Translations under genes and position numbers: made by a program | Part shown: piece by piece, positions 24,501 to 32,985 of the stretch | Layout: every line of letters starts with the position of its first letter | Position numbering within the stretch: position 1 is the first letter of the stretch | The notes under the pieces: model-generated | What the model saw: the letters and a program-made list of their open reading frames with translations, nothing else | Told to the model about the DNA's origin: nothing | Database searches by the model: none | DNA from: Anadara kagoshimensis | Taxonomy: Eukaryota > Mollusca > Bivalvia > Arcoida > Arcidae | Direction of reading: 5' to 3' | DNA length: 64,000 bases | Assembly (NCBI GenBank): GCA_021292105.1 | Contig: CM037869.1 | Coordinates: 50,458,234-50,522,233, forward strand

Positions 24501-27500
24501 CGGTATACCAATGGGTACAAACTGTACACCATTGCTTGCTGATTTGTTTCTTTATTCTTACGAAGCAGAATTGATGCAGAACCTTTTTAAATCTGGATAG
24601 AAAATTGTCGCCAAATCATTCAACTCAACATACAGATACATAGATGACGTTCTGTCTCTTAACATTCCTAAATTTGTAGACTATGTAAATGTCATCTATC
24701 CTAGTGAGCTTGAAATAAAAGACACGACTGATTCCTCAAGTTCTGTTTCATATTTAGACCTATACCTGAACTATGACGCACAAGAAAGGCTACATTTGAA
24801 ACTTTATGACAAAAGTGATGACCTCACGTCATCACAGTATTGTGATAAGTTTGATGTCTCTGTGTCCAGGATTGCCTTGGATATATTTGACGTCTCATAG
24901 TTCCATGTTCCTTTCACACAATTTTGATTACACACGTGACGGGTGTAGCTAGCTAAACAGGAGGTGCTTACCTTTCCGGAGCACCCGGCCTCACTTCCCT
25001 GGTGGAAGTTCACGTGTCTAACCTAACTTGTCAGTTCCAAAGTTTTTACTTTGCTTCTGGATTGTGATTCGGAAATGGATAGGTATGTTTGTTTTTGATC
25101 TAACTAACATTCTTACCCTTATCCCAGCATAGAAATCCGCGCTGTGAGAATAATTGCCTGGCTCTCCTTGTATTGATTTCACCGCTATTACACCACAAGA
25201 TAACTGAAAGTAAAAAAATAATATCTACATGAAAAACGTCTGTAGAGCAACTTCGGTTGCATGTTTTATCTTTCTTGAAGTAATTAAACATAATCAAAAC
25301 TAAAAATAACTTTCAATGTTCATATCCCAAGATAATATAAACCAATGAAGATTGGATAAATTCTGCAAGCGTTACCCTTATTGACTAGCACCTTAAATAT
25401 TCATTGAAAACAATACAACAGTTATTTGTATACCTTAAATTATCACTTTACACAAATACAACAGTTATTTTTATACCTTAAATTATAAGTTATTTTTACA
25501 CCTTAAATTATCACTTTACACAAATACAACAGTTATTTTTATACCTTAAATTAACATTGTACACAAGTACAACGCAGTTATTTTATAAAACATCCAAAGT
25601 TACTGTGAAAATATGGCATCAAAAGTCCCCAACAATAAATTCCCAATATACATCTTAGAATGAATTTTATAAAGTAAAGTAAATCCGATCTCTTTGTATA
25701 TACGAGTTATAACCCTTTAAACGACACTGTCTTACAGGTTCGTATACAGCATTGCATTTTAAGGTTTATTGTTGTGTTTGTAAATAGGCCGTCTTAACAA
25801 ACAAAGACTACAGTCCAACAAAGACTACAGCCTAACAAAGACAACAGTCAAACCTGCTCTCAAGGTCACTTCTATGTTAGGACTATCTTGCTTTAGATGC
25901 TAGTAAAATGTATATTTTTGTACATCTTCATAACAAATTTTGGTTTAATAATTTTAGTCTAAGCACTACTGACAAGGATTTAAATTCCGAAACGGCCATC
26001 TAGTGCCGTTAAACAAACTGGTATAATATGTAATTTATACCAATAATTCTTTATTTGGGTTATTTGAACATGTATAAAAGGGTCATCTGTCCATCTTTAC
26101 AGCTTCCATTGGGTGACCATTATTAACGGTTATGTCCCTACTTTAAGGGAAAATATTAATATATAGACATATTATTTTAAAATTCTCGGGGTCCAGTGCA
26201 TTGTGTCATTTACGCATCAGTTATCATCAAAAACAAACATACTAATCCATGTCTGAATCACAATCCAGAAGCAAAGTAAAAACTTTGGTACTGACAAGTT
26301 AGGTTAGAAACGTGAACTTCCACCAGGGAAATGAGGTCGGGTGCTCCAGAAGGGTAAGCACCTCCTGTTTAGCTAGCTACACCCGCCACATGTTAAATCA
26401 AAATTGTGTGGAAGGAACATGGAACTATGAGAGGTCAAATATATCCTGGGCAATCCTGGACACAGAGACATCAAACTTATCAACAATACTATGATGACGG
26501 CCATAAAATTAGTAAATGATTCTTATGTAAAGTTTTTCTTACCATTATATTTAGTTTGTAGTTCCTGGTTGTCAAGTCAATTTGTGTCAAACGCCCTGAA
26601 TTCGCCATGTCACTCTCAGTTAAATATCCGGTTTCTTTAATTTTGGCTGAATTTACAAACCATGTTATTTTGTATAAAAGTGCTTCCGTCGTTTCTGTAG
26701 TAAAACTACAGGTGAAATAATATGTTGGGAAAAAAGGCACTGTGTCAAAATCTACATCCGGAATAACAGTAACCGAGCTTGGTGTCCAAGTAGGTGCTCT
26801 ATCTAAAATAGAAAGAATATTTTTTGTCAACTTTCCCAGATTGTCAAGGTGCATATAAATATTTTCGAAAATATATCAAGTTACAAAAACGTACACAACG
26901 TTTAGTGGTAAAATGAGAGTAACAAAAGAGTGTTCTCTCCAGATTTGAAATAGGTTCTACGTATTTTTTGTTATTTTCTTCTCGTAATAATCTATTATCA
27001 TAATATAAAATATATAACATTCAGTGTTGGTTTAATATCATAATATACAATAATTTCTGTTTTATTCTATGAGGTGTATATTGTCAGGGTTATACATACC
27101 TGAGAAATTCCGTGATGCATCTGAAAATGAAAAATCAAAACAGAAAAACGACATTAAATAACACGCGTGCGTGGTAAATAACTATAATGCTTAACACAAT
27201 TTGATAGAACTTTTGTTCCCTGTACAAGAAATGAAGAAGATGGCACAAGACAGAGACAGGTTAAACACTTTAGTCCCTGCCCTATGTACCAACGGGCGTA
27301 AAAAAGACTATTTAGGTACAGGAACGTTATATAATAAAGCATGCCTGGTGTCTACAAATAAATTGCTAAAACAGGAATATTACAATCCTAAGGTAGCCAA
27401 GCCTTAAAAAATGTATGGTCATCATTACGGTAATGCTGATAGGTATGATGTTTAAATTTTTGATTTGTTAATATAATGTCATATAAATATTACCTTATGA

Positions 27501-30500
27501 AGCCACTGGTGTAATTTGTAAATATGTTATTGTTTTGCTCATTTTTGTGGTCTCTTTTAATTTCAGATAAATATTGCTGATCAATATTATCCATTTTTAT
27601 ACTTTACTAATGTTTAAAATACTAGCATATGCTTAATCGTTCAAATATTATCTCAGTTGGATTAAAAAATTAATTAGTCGTCCTTATATTTTCTCATTCG
27701 ATTTTGATACAATTCCTTTTTATATTCCAAAACAGCCGTCTAGTGCAGAAAAAATCAATACAGATTTATTGCAAATTATATGGGACTATTTCTCTCTAAC
27801 AAGAGTGCAATATTGTTATTTATAGTTTGGTTCATTAAATTGCAGTTTTTATCGGTTTTTAATTAGGGTTACTGATATTTGTTGAATACTTACAAAAACA
27901 ATAAGTAGACGAACACGCACTAGTAGGTGATAAGTAATACGCCCTGTCTTCATCACACTTCTTAACTCTAACGATAAATGTTTCAGCACATCCTCCATCA
28001 GGCGAAACCAAGCACGCAGTTATGTTATGTATCGCTGTGTCATTTGGCAAACTGCCTGGAATAAAGAAACATATTACATTACCATAAGCTTAAAAAGAAT
28101 TAGTGGCCGGTCGTCAACACAATATTGTTTATGTATCTGAAACATATAAATGTATGTTTAAGCATTATTGTCACTCCTAAATTTGCAAAAAGAAACGTCA
28201 CCCCTTGTTTCTGTATTTAAGAAGAACTAGAAAGTTAACATGAATTTTTATGGAGCACCCGACCGCACTTTCCTGGTGAAAGTTCACGTGTCTAACCTAA
28301 CTTGTCAGTTCCATACTTTTTACTTTGCTTCTGGGTTGTGATTCAGACATGGATTAGTATGTTTTTTATTTTTATAAAAAAAGCTTTTATAACATAAAAA
28401 AGATAATTAAGAGTTGTAATTTAGTTTATGCTCCTCGTGTTTTGTTGACGGCTATTATTAGTCTTGACATACTCTCAAACAGTTCTAAGCAACTTTCTCC
28501 CTTAAATCATTCCACAGATTTCCCACGGGTTTCATGTCCGGAAAATTACCAGGCCATTCTACAACGGGTATATTTAGAGTATGTATAAAATCTGGTTCCA
28601 CCTTTGACAAATATAGCTATAATCGTGCAGCCAAATTTAGAAAAAGGAAAATAAATCAAAAATACTCGATAGAAAAAGCAGATGGAGAAAATCCATAAAT
28701 CATGTTTATAAGGTAAAAAAATATAATCATCCTGACCTCATTCCAATTGTACCATCAAAAACAAACAAACTAATCCATGTCCGCATCACAATCCAGAATC
28801 AAAGTAAAAACTTTGGAACTGACAAGTTAGGTTAGACACGTGAACTTTCACAAGGAAATAAATTCGTCTTATAATTCTGCCTCGTTGGAGCTTTTGCAGT
28901 TGTCAGTATTATTTGAGAATGAAACTTCAACATGTTTTTACAATTCCCATCATAAATTAACCTTTTCTAATTATTAATCTTTGAATTGAAAAATAGATTT
29001 GATTTTAAGTGTTTAACTGTTTAGAGCAAATGTTGTAATTTTATGGATTACAATTGACATTTCAACAGTTCGAATTTAAAAAAAAATCACTTGACATAAT
29101 GATTGGTTTGTCAACAATTAGATTTACTGTTGTAAATACGTGTCTAAATAAAATGTTTATTTGCAAGAACTATTGCAGTAAAATAATGAATCAAATGTTT
29201 TTTATTCCACACAAGGGAGTGACGATTTTTTGTGGAAATTAAGGGGAACGTTACTTTTTGAACGGACTTGTGTATGACGTCAAAAAGTTTGAGGATCAAT
29301 CATTCTTAATTCTGTATTTGCAATTATGAAACTTAAAATTAAATGTTGAATACAGTGACATAAACTTTTAAAGACGATAATGAAACATTTTGAGGGCCTT
29401 GGTTAGCCTGACTTTAAAAACAGTAAGAAATATGTAGCTACATCTGCTAAGTCATGGGTTATGTATAACCATGCAATATTGTGTACCTTGTAAGTAAATG
29501 GGAAATATTGAGCCGCATTTGTTCAGTCCTGGATTCGTAGTTACCATATCATATCTAGGAGTTTTGTACCACCGTGGTGATATGTACGCATCACAAGGGA
29601 TTGTAGCACTTGACAACGGAGATCTGCCGGCTATAGAATGTAACTCTATGCTGTCCTCACATGGGTCAGTGGTGGCCATGCTTCTTCCTAGATTATACAT
29701 AAAGAAATAAGTAAAATAAAATTTAAATAAAAATGCCGTATGTTTTCTATGTTTGTTCTTTTATTTATATTTTCATTGTATTTTAGGAATTAAAATCGTG
29801 TTCATTGAATCTGTATCAATCAACATGAATTTTGGACAACTTTTACTAAACAAAAACATACTTATCCATTTCCGAATCACAATCCAGAAGCAAAGTAAAA
29901 ACTTTGGAACTGACAAGTTAGGTTAGACACGTGAACTTCCACCAGCGAAGTGAGGCCGGGTGCTCCGGAAGGGTAAGCACCCCCTGTTTAGCTAGCTACA
30001 CCCGTCACGTGTGTAATCAAAATTGTGTGAAAGGAACATGAACCTATTTTTATTATGCAGAACTTGACAAACGTTTCTAAAAATATTCCTCTTAAGTATT
30101 GCTCTGTCAAAAATTAATGAAATGCAAATGTTTTTAAGATGCTGAATTTTAGACAATTAGACGAACAAAATGTATTGTACCGAATTTATCTACTGTAAAG
30201 CAATATTGTCCAATCTGCCTTAAATGCCACCTCTATATAAGGGTCACCTGCGTATAAAGACCATTAAAATTGTATTCTTATTGTCCTTTATTTTAACCTG
30301 TATATAAAGACCACCTGCCCATAAAGACCACTTTTACTGGTTACCCTAAGTGGCCTTTATAAAGAGGATTGACTGTACCTTGAACAATTAAGCATTGCTT
30401 TGTTGTTTTTAATTAAACCTTAAAACTATAACAGTATAGAAAGATCTCAACTAGTGTTGTTAGTCTTGGAAAGAAAATGAAATCGTAGTCGTTCATCTTG

Positions 30501-30649
30501 GCTACCTACAAACCGCTTAAAATATTCCAATTGCAAAAAAACTTAACATACTACATTACTTAATTGTGATATTTTAACAATTTTACTTAAAGCAAATAAT
30601 TCTTACCTATAACTACCAACATGATACAAAGCAGTTTTAAGTAGGCCAT
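8793..30649 (-). CDS. Gene 1: VWDE-like single-pass membrane protein, 19 exons
   Basis: Join, high to low coordinate: 30649-30607, 29687-29487, 28055-27894, 27120-27100, 26802-26543, 25203-25117, 23166-22786, 22439-22351, 21930-21867, 21531-21352, 20173-19938, 19256-18986, 17064-16904, 15418-15247, 14435-14221, 13122-12877, 11611-11493, 10525-10399, 9504-8793. All borders are GT/AG. About 1,249 residues if three missing bases are allowed for. Order: signal peptide, D8C-like domain, Ig-like segment, VWD (DPHM.TFDG and GLCGSFDG signatures), KAKR site, EGF, beta-rich module, Cys module, transmembrane helix, repeat tail. This is the VWDE family layout plus a membrane anchor. The role is probably an extracellular adhesive or recognition protein, which is inference. 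Exons 13 and 17 carry frame breaks as sequenced; a literal reading stops in exon 13 after about 695 residues. The paralogue lies head to head at 45-59.5 kb. Confidence 0.85.
8975..9320 (-). repeat. 30-nt coding tandem repeat in gene 1 tail
   Basis: About eleven units of 30 nt; each encodes SNE(T/S)xPxLPA. The middle three units are nearly identical and one unit is short (SNESIPT). Such an array changes length easily between individuals. Confidence 0.9.
10190..10300 (-). repeat. Decayed retrozyme-like fragment
   Basis: acggctgtcgtttcaatat, cttcaccagtagtgactgga retains the hammerhead outline with several core changes. Between gene 1 exons 18 and 19. Confidence 0.55.
10399..10525 (-). CDS. Gene 1 exon 18: transmembrane helix
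   Basis: 127 nt, phase 1-2. DCATKSEKSNNDL, then a 25-residue hydrophobic span (LITGLSVFAAIIFLVVAVVV continuing AVCIV) followed by KKTNCR, a stop-transfer basic cluster. Type I topology expected: VWD outside, tail inside. Confidence 0.85.
10925..11080 (-). repeat. Decayed retrozyme-like fragment
   Basis: gaggccgttttggaacacaa ttcttattagcag keeps the order of the hammerhead but not its core. Intron 17. Confidence 0.5.
11265..11395 (-). repeat. Repeat B fragment, internally deleted
   Basis: Joins tttgatgtctttgtgtccag to ttcacgtgtctaacctaact, skipping the middle of repeat B. Intron 17 of gene 1. Confidence 0.65.
11493..11611 (-). CDS. Gene 1 exon 17: short Cys module with two missing bases
   Basis: Begins NNYCYIKDIC in frame, later frames give CIKSCSICNSTKE and then FKWSTSNEG. 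Gene 2 exon 57908-58022 has the same order intact (GYCFINGAC, TCQNCNAAKK, FEWS). 119 nt against 121 expected for phase 0-1. One base is missing between 11581 and 11561, another in the A run at 11524-11521. Confidence 0.65.
12877..13122 (-). CDS. Gene 1 exon 16: beta-rich extracellular module
   Basis: 82 codons, phase 0-0, intact. Cys at VSCTW, ITCN and ATCQE; YTYEISNDGVNFG aligns with gene 2 YTFAVSLDGSIFS. Related to the segment after the first EGF in VWDE proteins. Donor gtaaag. Confidence 0.8.
13198..13534 (+). mobile_element. tRNA-derived SINE copy 1
   Basis: Head: GCGGTAGCTTGGTTGGTAGAG (A box) and GGTTCGAACCC (B box); body: agtcacggttctttcggat; end: gatataagtgaaatattctt and actgggacgttaaacacc, then ttactcactcactca. 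The A/B box spacing and the conserved 3' end fit a tRNA-derived SINE; similar to bivalve V-SINE types. Antisense in intron 15 of gene 1. Confidence 0.75.
14221..14435 (-). CDS. Gene 1 exon 15: EGF-like domain and following strand
   Basis: 215 nt, phase 1-0. GTCICNNGYEETDCS closes the EGF domain (C-x-C-x2-G...C). Then SCDRSTENCQVIELYGQGY, a Cys pair seen also in gene 2 (FCDTSDGLCTEIEVYGDPF). Confidence 0.85.
15247..15418 (-). CDS. Gene 1 exon 14: helical module and start of EGF
   Basis: 172 nt, phase 0-1, intact. Reads ITGNDSLITQQIESARLQCV, then IMSIACQNNCSGQGSCVN, whose last part opens an EGF-like domain completed in exon 15. Its spacing (25 residues between two Cys) was used to judge gene 2's damaged counterpart. 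Confidence 0.8.
15525..15745 (-). repeat. Repeat B copy
   Basis: Reverse of the repeat B consensus: ggatatatttgacgtcc, gtgtagctagctaaac, gcttctggattgtgat. Between gene 1 exons 13 and 14. Confidence 0.75.
16904..17064 (-). CDS. Gene 1 exon 13: Cys module with one missing base
   Basis: Starts NEIKVRKKKSTTYSQAEAYD, reaches CSQNFW, then hits TAA at 16974-16972. From about 16982 on, another frame gives SEIIQLCSGADLIDN and LNLCVADLM, which aligns residue for residue with gene 2 exon 55376-55512. The exon is 161 nt where phase 0-0 needs 162, so one base is absent near 16980-16986. Either a real lesion or an assembly error. Confidence 0.7.
17655..18030 (+). repeat. Retrozyme-like unit, plus orientation
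   Basis: Nearly full unit: gtgccccgaggatatcacaa, ctccctcatgcaaagtattt, then the hammerhead at 17947 and ttaaaactggtataatatgt. Antisense to gene 1, intron 12. The 79-codon frame at 17509-17748 overlaps it and is not a gene. Confidence 0.75.
17947..17990 (+). ncRNA. Hammerhead motif, degenerate
   Basis: Core reads TTGATGA instead of CTGATGA; GAAAC and GTC remain, with GATC as loop. Probably inactive. Confidence 0.6.
18258..18310 (-). repeat. Decayed hammerhead-unit fragment
   Basis: cactagactgtttcgggatt acatttgtcaacag follows the hammerhead order with deletions. Confidence 0.4.
18491..18560. repeat. Palindrome, 29-bp arms, 12-bp loop
   Basis: Left arm starts aatgagagtcgggaatagca; right arm is its reverse complement with two mismatches. 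Would form a stable hairpin. Intron 12 of gene 1. Confidence 0.8.
18986..19256 (-). CDS. Gene 1 exon 12: post-VWD Cys module with KAKR site
   Basis: 271 nt, phase 2-0. Reads LMESENLFPHANVVF, FCYCELNSAEQN, EARCDYRGYADCIDTRGRPF and TCDHHKAKRSVHP. The KAKR-S tetrabasic-like stretch (codons 19042-19031) sits where gene 2 has PRRKRD, so a proprotein convertase cleavage here is likely. Gene 2 exon 54526-54832 matches (ENLFPGPN, LCYCPYN, CSYKEYADCDYDPGR). Confidence 0.85.
19938..20173 (-). CDS. Gene 1 exon 11: VWD C-terminal half
   Basis: 236 nt, phase 0-2. Holds WINIYIYPSVLDKGKTEGLC, GSFDGNPSNDFQLR and the FSNSWK end. GLCG-x-x-DG-N...NDF is the conserved VWD closing motif. A weak hammerhead motif in sense orientation lies about 75 nt upstream of the acceptor (20248-20292). 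Confidence 0.85.
20248..20292 (-). ncRNA. Hammerhead motif, core present, stems weakened
   Basis: CTGATGA and GAAAC are kept; cleavage triplet is GTT; stem I and stem II each have mismatches. Sense orientation in gene 1 intron 10, about 75 nt before exon 11. Confidence 0.6.
20565..20609 (-). ncRNA. Hammerhead motif, degenerate
   Basis: Core reads CTGATAA and CAAAAC; GGCCGTC kept. Probably inactive. Confidence 0.5.
20730..20990 (+). repeat. Retrozyme-like unit, plus orientation, decayed
   Basis: gatgttctcgagaatatcac, tactccctcatgcaaagaat, ttttggtccaaacactac then tgatggggaa in place of the core. The 72-codon frame here is not a gene. Confidence 0.65.
21352..21531 (-). CDS. Gene 1 exon 10: VWD domain, middle
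   Basis: 60 codons, phase 0-0. Cys-rich core TTTCWGAYCFCGIVINAGRD, then CPDYPVKFDRFMRCGDGLL. Gene 2 counterpart 52025-52207 reads TTSCWSSRIFCTCGIVVQAG. Confidence 0.85.
21867..21930 (-). CDS. Gene 1 exon 9: VWD domain, second exon
   Basis: 64 nt, phase 2-0, reading YYEMQMAGAYLMYRHTTLNIS, the Y-x(4)-G-x-Y-x-LY strand after TFDG. Gene 2 exon 51288-51351 is also 64 nt (PYEMQMEGTFLFYKH). Confidence 0.85.
22351..22439 (-). CDS. Gene 1 exon 8: start of VWD domain
   Basis: 89 nt, phase 0-2. Reads VIIIPTEVQVWREKVCYGVVDPHMRTFDG. The C-x-V-x-DPHM-x-TFDG signature opens von Willebrand type D domains. Confidence 0.85.
22786..23166 (-). CDS. Gene 1 exon 7: extracellular linker module before VWD
   Basis: 127 codons, phase 0-0. 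Four Cys residues: CPSY, FCEYG, ECKGQN and RCGVNM, then TEWFNTRQW and a hydrophobic beta-rich end (SLQLRVS, VLDDVQ). Gene 2 exon 49814-50212 has the same plan (CPKY, CKTR, RCGLEM, TEWFLKELW, LDNVV). In VWDE proteins this lies just before the VWD domain. Confidence 0.85.
24088..24835 (+). pseudogene. Penelope-like reverse transcriptase remnant
   Basis: Reads GINQMWILKNSKELLEHL, then in other frames FDFSTLYTTSPHSKLKERLK, FFYKNGKPRYKYLVLNRDSG, FQQTIGIPMGTNCTPLLADL, FLYSYEAEL, TYRYIDDVLSLNIPK and SYLDLYLNYDAQE. FDFSTLYTT, GIPMGTN and YIDD are RT motifs A/B/C of Penelope-like elements. Broken by a frameshift near 24232 and TAG at 24598; its end is interrupted by repeat B. Antisense in gene 1 intron 6. 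Confidence 0.8.
24836..25100 (-). repeat. Repeat B copy, near full length
   Basis: Reverse of the consensus from gataagtttgatgtctctg to ggataggtatgtttgttttt. It interrupts the Penelope-like remnant. The 69-codon minus frame here is part of the repeat. Confidence 0.8.
25117..25203 (-). CDS. Gene 1 exon 6: short exon closing the Ig-like segment
   Basis: 87 nt, phase 0-0, reading LSCGVIAVKSIQGEPGN then YSHSADFYAGIR. It supplies the second Cys of the Ig-like segment. Gene 2 exon 49210-49296 is also 87 nt and ends GFYAGMK. Confidence 0.8.
25413..25585. repeat. Minisatellite, variants of a 25-68 bp unit
   Basis: Repeats of acaacagttatttttatacc ttaaatta with or without tcactttacacaaat; four passes. 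Intron 5 of gene 1. Confidence 0.75.
25920..26030 (+). repeat. Partial retrozyme-like unit with degenerate hammerhead
   Basis: agcactactgacaaggattt, ccgaaacggccatctagtgc; core CTGACAA and triplet ATC, so probably inactive. Confidence 0.65.
26225..26515 (+). repeat. Repeat B, reference copy
   Basis: About 290 bp. Key words in order: aacatactaatccatgtc, cacaatccagaagcaaag, aactttggtactgacaag, cgtgaacttccaccaggg, gggtgctccagaagggtaag, ctagctacacccgcca, aatcaaaattgtgtg, gtcaaatatatcctggg, gacacagagacatcaaactt, tactatgatgacggcc. No inverted ends, no A/B boxes, no coding capacity found; class unknown. Confidence 0.75.
26543..26802 (-). CDS. Gene 1 exon 5: Ig-like segment
   Basis: Residues about 143-229. 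Starts DRAPTWTPSSVTV; holds YYFTCSF and LLYKITWFVNSAKI, a Cys then Trp spacing like an Ig-type or related beta-sandwich fold. Phase 1 in, 0 out. Matches gene 2 exon 48595-48848 (DKAVTWTPSS, YSCNF, MIKWYINDIKV). The Ig label is a pattern judgement. Confidence 0.85.
27100..27120 (-). CDS. Gene 1 exon 4: 21-nt microexon
   Basis: Acceptor ttttcag, 21 nt coding DASRNFS (first base from exon 3), donor gtatgt, phase 1-1. It keeps the frame between exons 3 and 5. A matching 18-nt microexon lies at the same place in gene 2 (47668-47685), which makes chance unlikely. NFS is a sequon. Skipping would remove seven residues without a frame change. Confidence 0.65.
27722..27750 (+). repeat. Hammerhead 3' fragment
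   Basis: tattccaaaacagccgtcta gtgca matches the last third of the motif only. Confidence 0.4.
27894..28055 (-). CDS. Gene 1 exon 3: Cys-containing extracellular module
   Basis: Residues about 82-135. Begins SLPNDTAIHNITACL and holds VKKCDEDRAYYLSPT and CSSTYCF. It is 162 nt, phase 1-1, the same length and phase as gene 2 exon 47161-47322 (SIPNDTEIHNVTACL). NDT and NIT are N-glycosylation sequons. Confidence 0.85.
28250..28365 (-). repeat. Repeat B fragment
   Basis: gtgaaagttcacgtgtctaa, ttgcttctgggttgtgattc. Intron 2 of gene 1. Confidence 0.7.
28752..28860 (+). repeat. Repeat B 5' fragment
   Basis: aacaaacaaactaatccatg through cacgtgaactttcacaagg. Confidence 0.7.
29487..29687 (-). CDS. Gene 1 exon 2: D8C-like cysteine domain
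   Basis: Residues about 15-81. Contains TDPCEDSIELH, a CD pair, RWYK and NKCGSIFPIYLQG, the pattern of the D8C-type domain found near the N terminus of VWDE and in uromodulin-like proteins (DPC, CD, WY, CG..P.+L.G). Phase 1 at both ends. Aligns with gene 2 exon 46335-46532, which has RWYKAYGYEM and CGSQNPIYL. Confidence 0.85.
29850..30045 (+). repeat. Repeat B copy, 3' truncated
   Basis: aacatacttatccatttccg to aattgtgtgaaaggaacatg. Intron 1 of gene 1. Confidence 0.75.
30607..30649 (-). CDS. Gene 1 exon 1: start codon and signal peptide
   Basis: Reads MAYLKLLCIMLVVI plus one base, then donor gtaaga (phase 1). A start Met followed by a hydrophobic run is a typical secretory signal. The phase matches the next exon's acceptor, so this start is chosen with good support. 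No TATA box was recognised upstream. Confidence 0.75.
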
Positions 30650-30984
30650 TCTTTACTCTGAAAAAAAAAAATAAAAAAAAAATATTTGTACAACCCCAAT
30701 TAAATTGCACACCATTTCAATACATTTAATTGAAAAATTTTGGAATACGAAATTTGTTTAAACTTTAATGTGATATATATATACTTTATGATCAATTGGA
30801 AAGTTGAACTATTTAAATACATTGAAGACAAAAAAATAAGCCAAAATATATTTTATAACATGAATTTCTGATTCGAAAAATAAATGATTGCTTTCTATAT
30901 TTGGTGTTATTTTGGTAATTTTTGGATTTTTACAATTTTAATAACTGAAAAATCTTTCTATGCCACGTCTATGATTTAATAAAA

Positions 30985-31165
30985 ATATATCTCAAATTTC
31001 TCAAAACTAAGGTATACTCCCTCATGCAAAGTATTTCCTTAGCTTAATTTGGTAAAATATATTTTGGTCCTTTGGGTAGCTTTCAACATCTTCAAAATAA
31101 TTTTGGTCCAAGCACTACTAATGAGGAATTGTATTCCGAAACGGCCGTATAGTGCTGTAAAATTA
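30985..31165 (+). repeat. Partial retrozyme-like unit with degenerate hammerhead
   Basis: atactccctcatgcaaagta, tttggtccaagcactact. Motif at 31112-31155 has CTAATGA (one core change) and GTA as triplet. It lies about 340 bp upstream of the gene 1 start. Confidence 0.7.
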
Positions 31166-31572
31166 AAACTAATATAAATATATTGTATCTGTACAATCAT
31201 GATCATATCACAAAAATACTAACCAATGTCCAAATCACATTGAATTTGTCAAAATATTAATGTATAATTATGTAAAACACGTTTTGATATTTGGCAAATC
31301 TAGGCATCCGACTTTCATGCTTTTATCACTAATTAAATGTGGACTACCATAGAGCAAGCCAGATCGGCTTGTGTGGAAGGATTGCCTTTTCGCGTATCAT
31401 CGCCCTGAAAGTTGATAAAAACAGCAAATTATGAGAGGTCAAATATACATACAGTTTAATTTTAAATATAGATATATCGAATTAATCAATAATATTTTAA
31501 AAACTACTGTAATACTTTTAAAGTGCCTTGATTAGCTTAAGCCTGAAATGTCCTTGTTTCAATGCTGTGTGC

Positions 31573-31877
31573 ACCACTGCAGTAACTCAGTTGTTAGAGT
31601 ACTCGCTCCGTGGTGGGAGATTGTGGGTTCCAAACCCGGCCGGATTTGGCCTTAGACTTGAAAGTGGGTAGTGAATGTTCTTTCGCCAAGCACTCGGCAT
31701 TATGAAATGAAAGTCACGGTTATTTCTTATGGGAATTTAAAATAAACGAGGTACGGTGCCACGGTGGGCTTGGCACCTTAAAGAACAATGCTGTATAATG
31801 CCTATAACTGACGGCATCTCGATATAAGTTGAATATTCTTGATTGGGACGTAAAACACCATTACTCAACACCACTCT
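31573..31877 (+). mobile_element. tRNA-derived SINE copy 2
   Basis: agtaactcagttgttagagt (A box), gggttccaaaccc (B box), same body and 3' end as the 13198 copy. Confidence 0.72.
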
Positions 31878-32325
31878 ATACTTTGTGCATGTTTTAAATA
31901 TCACTAAGTTGTCGATGTATCTGTAAGCCGATGTCTTAATTGCAAAACAAACCGGTTATGCGTACGATTCTCTAACAGAGTATTAAGTGAACACACCTTT
32001 TGTATTGTTTATCGTTTACCTTTGATATAGTCGCCGCGTGTGTAATCAAAATTGAAAAATAAAGAATTATGGAGTCAATTATATCGAAAATAATTTTGGA
32101 TACATGGACCTACTTATCAACAATATTTTCATGAAGGTCATTTGAAGGTCTTAATAATTACCTGGAATCTACAATTTGTATAAGCAGCTTACCTAGATGT
32201 ATAAAATTCTCGAGGTGTAAACATACTCTAACATAGTGTATTTATTCTGAAACAAAAATAATAATAAATTTTATAAATGTATCTGCATGTCTAGAGTATT
32301 TAAGTATACCTAAATGGACAGCAAG

Positions 32326-32354
32326 AATAATAACTATAATAATAATAATAATAA
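32326..32354. repeat. AAT microsatellite
   Basis: Short run of aataat units with interruptions. Confidence 0.7.
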
Positions 32355-32699
32355 ATTAATAATTAGTTTTATTATTATTGTAATACTATTATCAGTGATA
32401 ATAACACTCACGTTATAGGAATCGATTAGCTGTGTTGAGTTCCCTTGTGCAGTTTGTTTAAAACAAATAAAAATAGATATGCGCGGTTGTTATATAATTT
32501 AAGATCTGTAAATAGGTATTTTAAATACCTTTTGTTAATTATTACACAAGGAAGTATTCTAATTAAGAATGACTATGATAATAAATAATGCGCAATACTT
32601 GGAACACAATCAATAATCAATGTCAATTGTTTTTGCTCGTTTTTCGCGGAATTGTTGACTCAGTGATATTACAAGTCTGGTCTTATCAAGGCCCTCAAA

Positions 32700-32985
32700 A
32701 AGTTTTATGGCTGTCATCACAGTATGGTTGATAGGTTTGATGTTTCTGTGTTCAGGATTACCCTGGATATATTTGACGTCCCATAGTTCAAGGTTCCCTT
32801 GACACAATTTTGATTGCACACGTGGCGGCTGTATCTAGCCAAACAACAGGTGCTTACCCTTCCGGAGTACCCCGCCTCACTTCTCTGGTGGAAGTTCACG
32901 TGTCTAACCTGACTTGTCAGTTCCAAAGTTTTTACATTGCTTCTGGTTTGTGATTCGGACATCGATTAGTATGTTTATTTTTGAT
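32700..32985 (-). repeat. Repeat B copy, near full length
   Basis: tatggctgtcatcacagtat to agtatgtttatttttgat, reverse orientation. Two short minus frames here are repeat sequence. Confidence 0.78.

Noticed and set aside
24088..24835. Active Penelope-like element
   Set aside because: Frameshift near 24232, TAG at 24598 and truncation by repeat B; no endonuclease domain seen.
24804..25013. Frames of 60-81 codons with the recurring phrase NFHQGSEAGCSGRVS (also 26312, 32717, 52651)
   Set aside because: All fall in repeat B; the frame is interrupted or shifted between copies and no start or stop is conserved.
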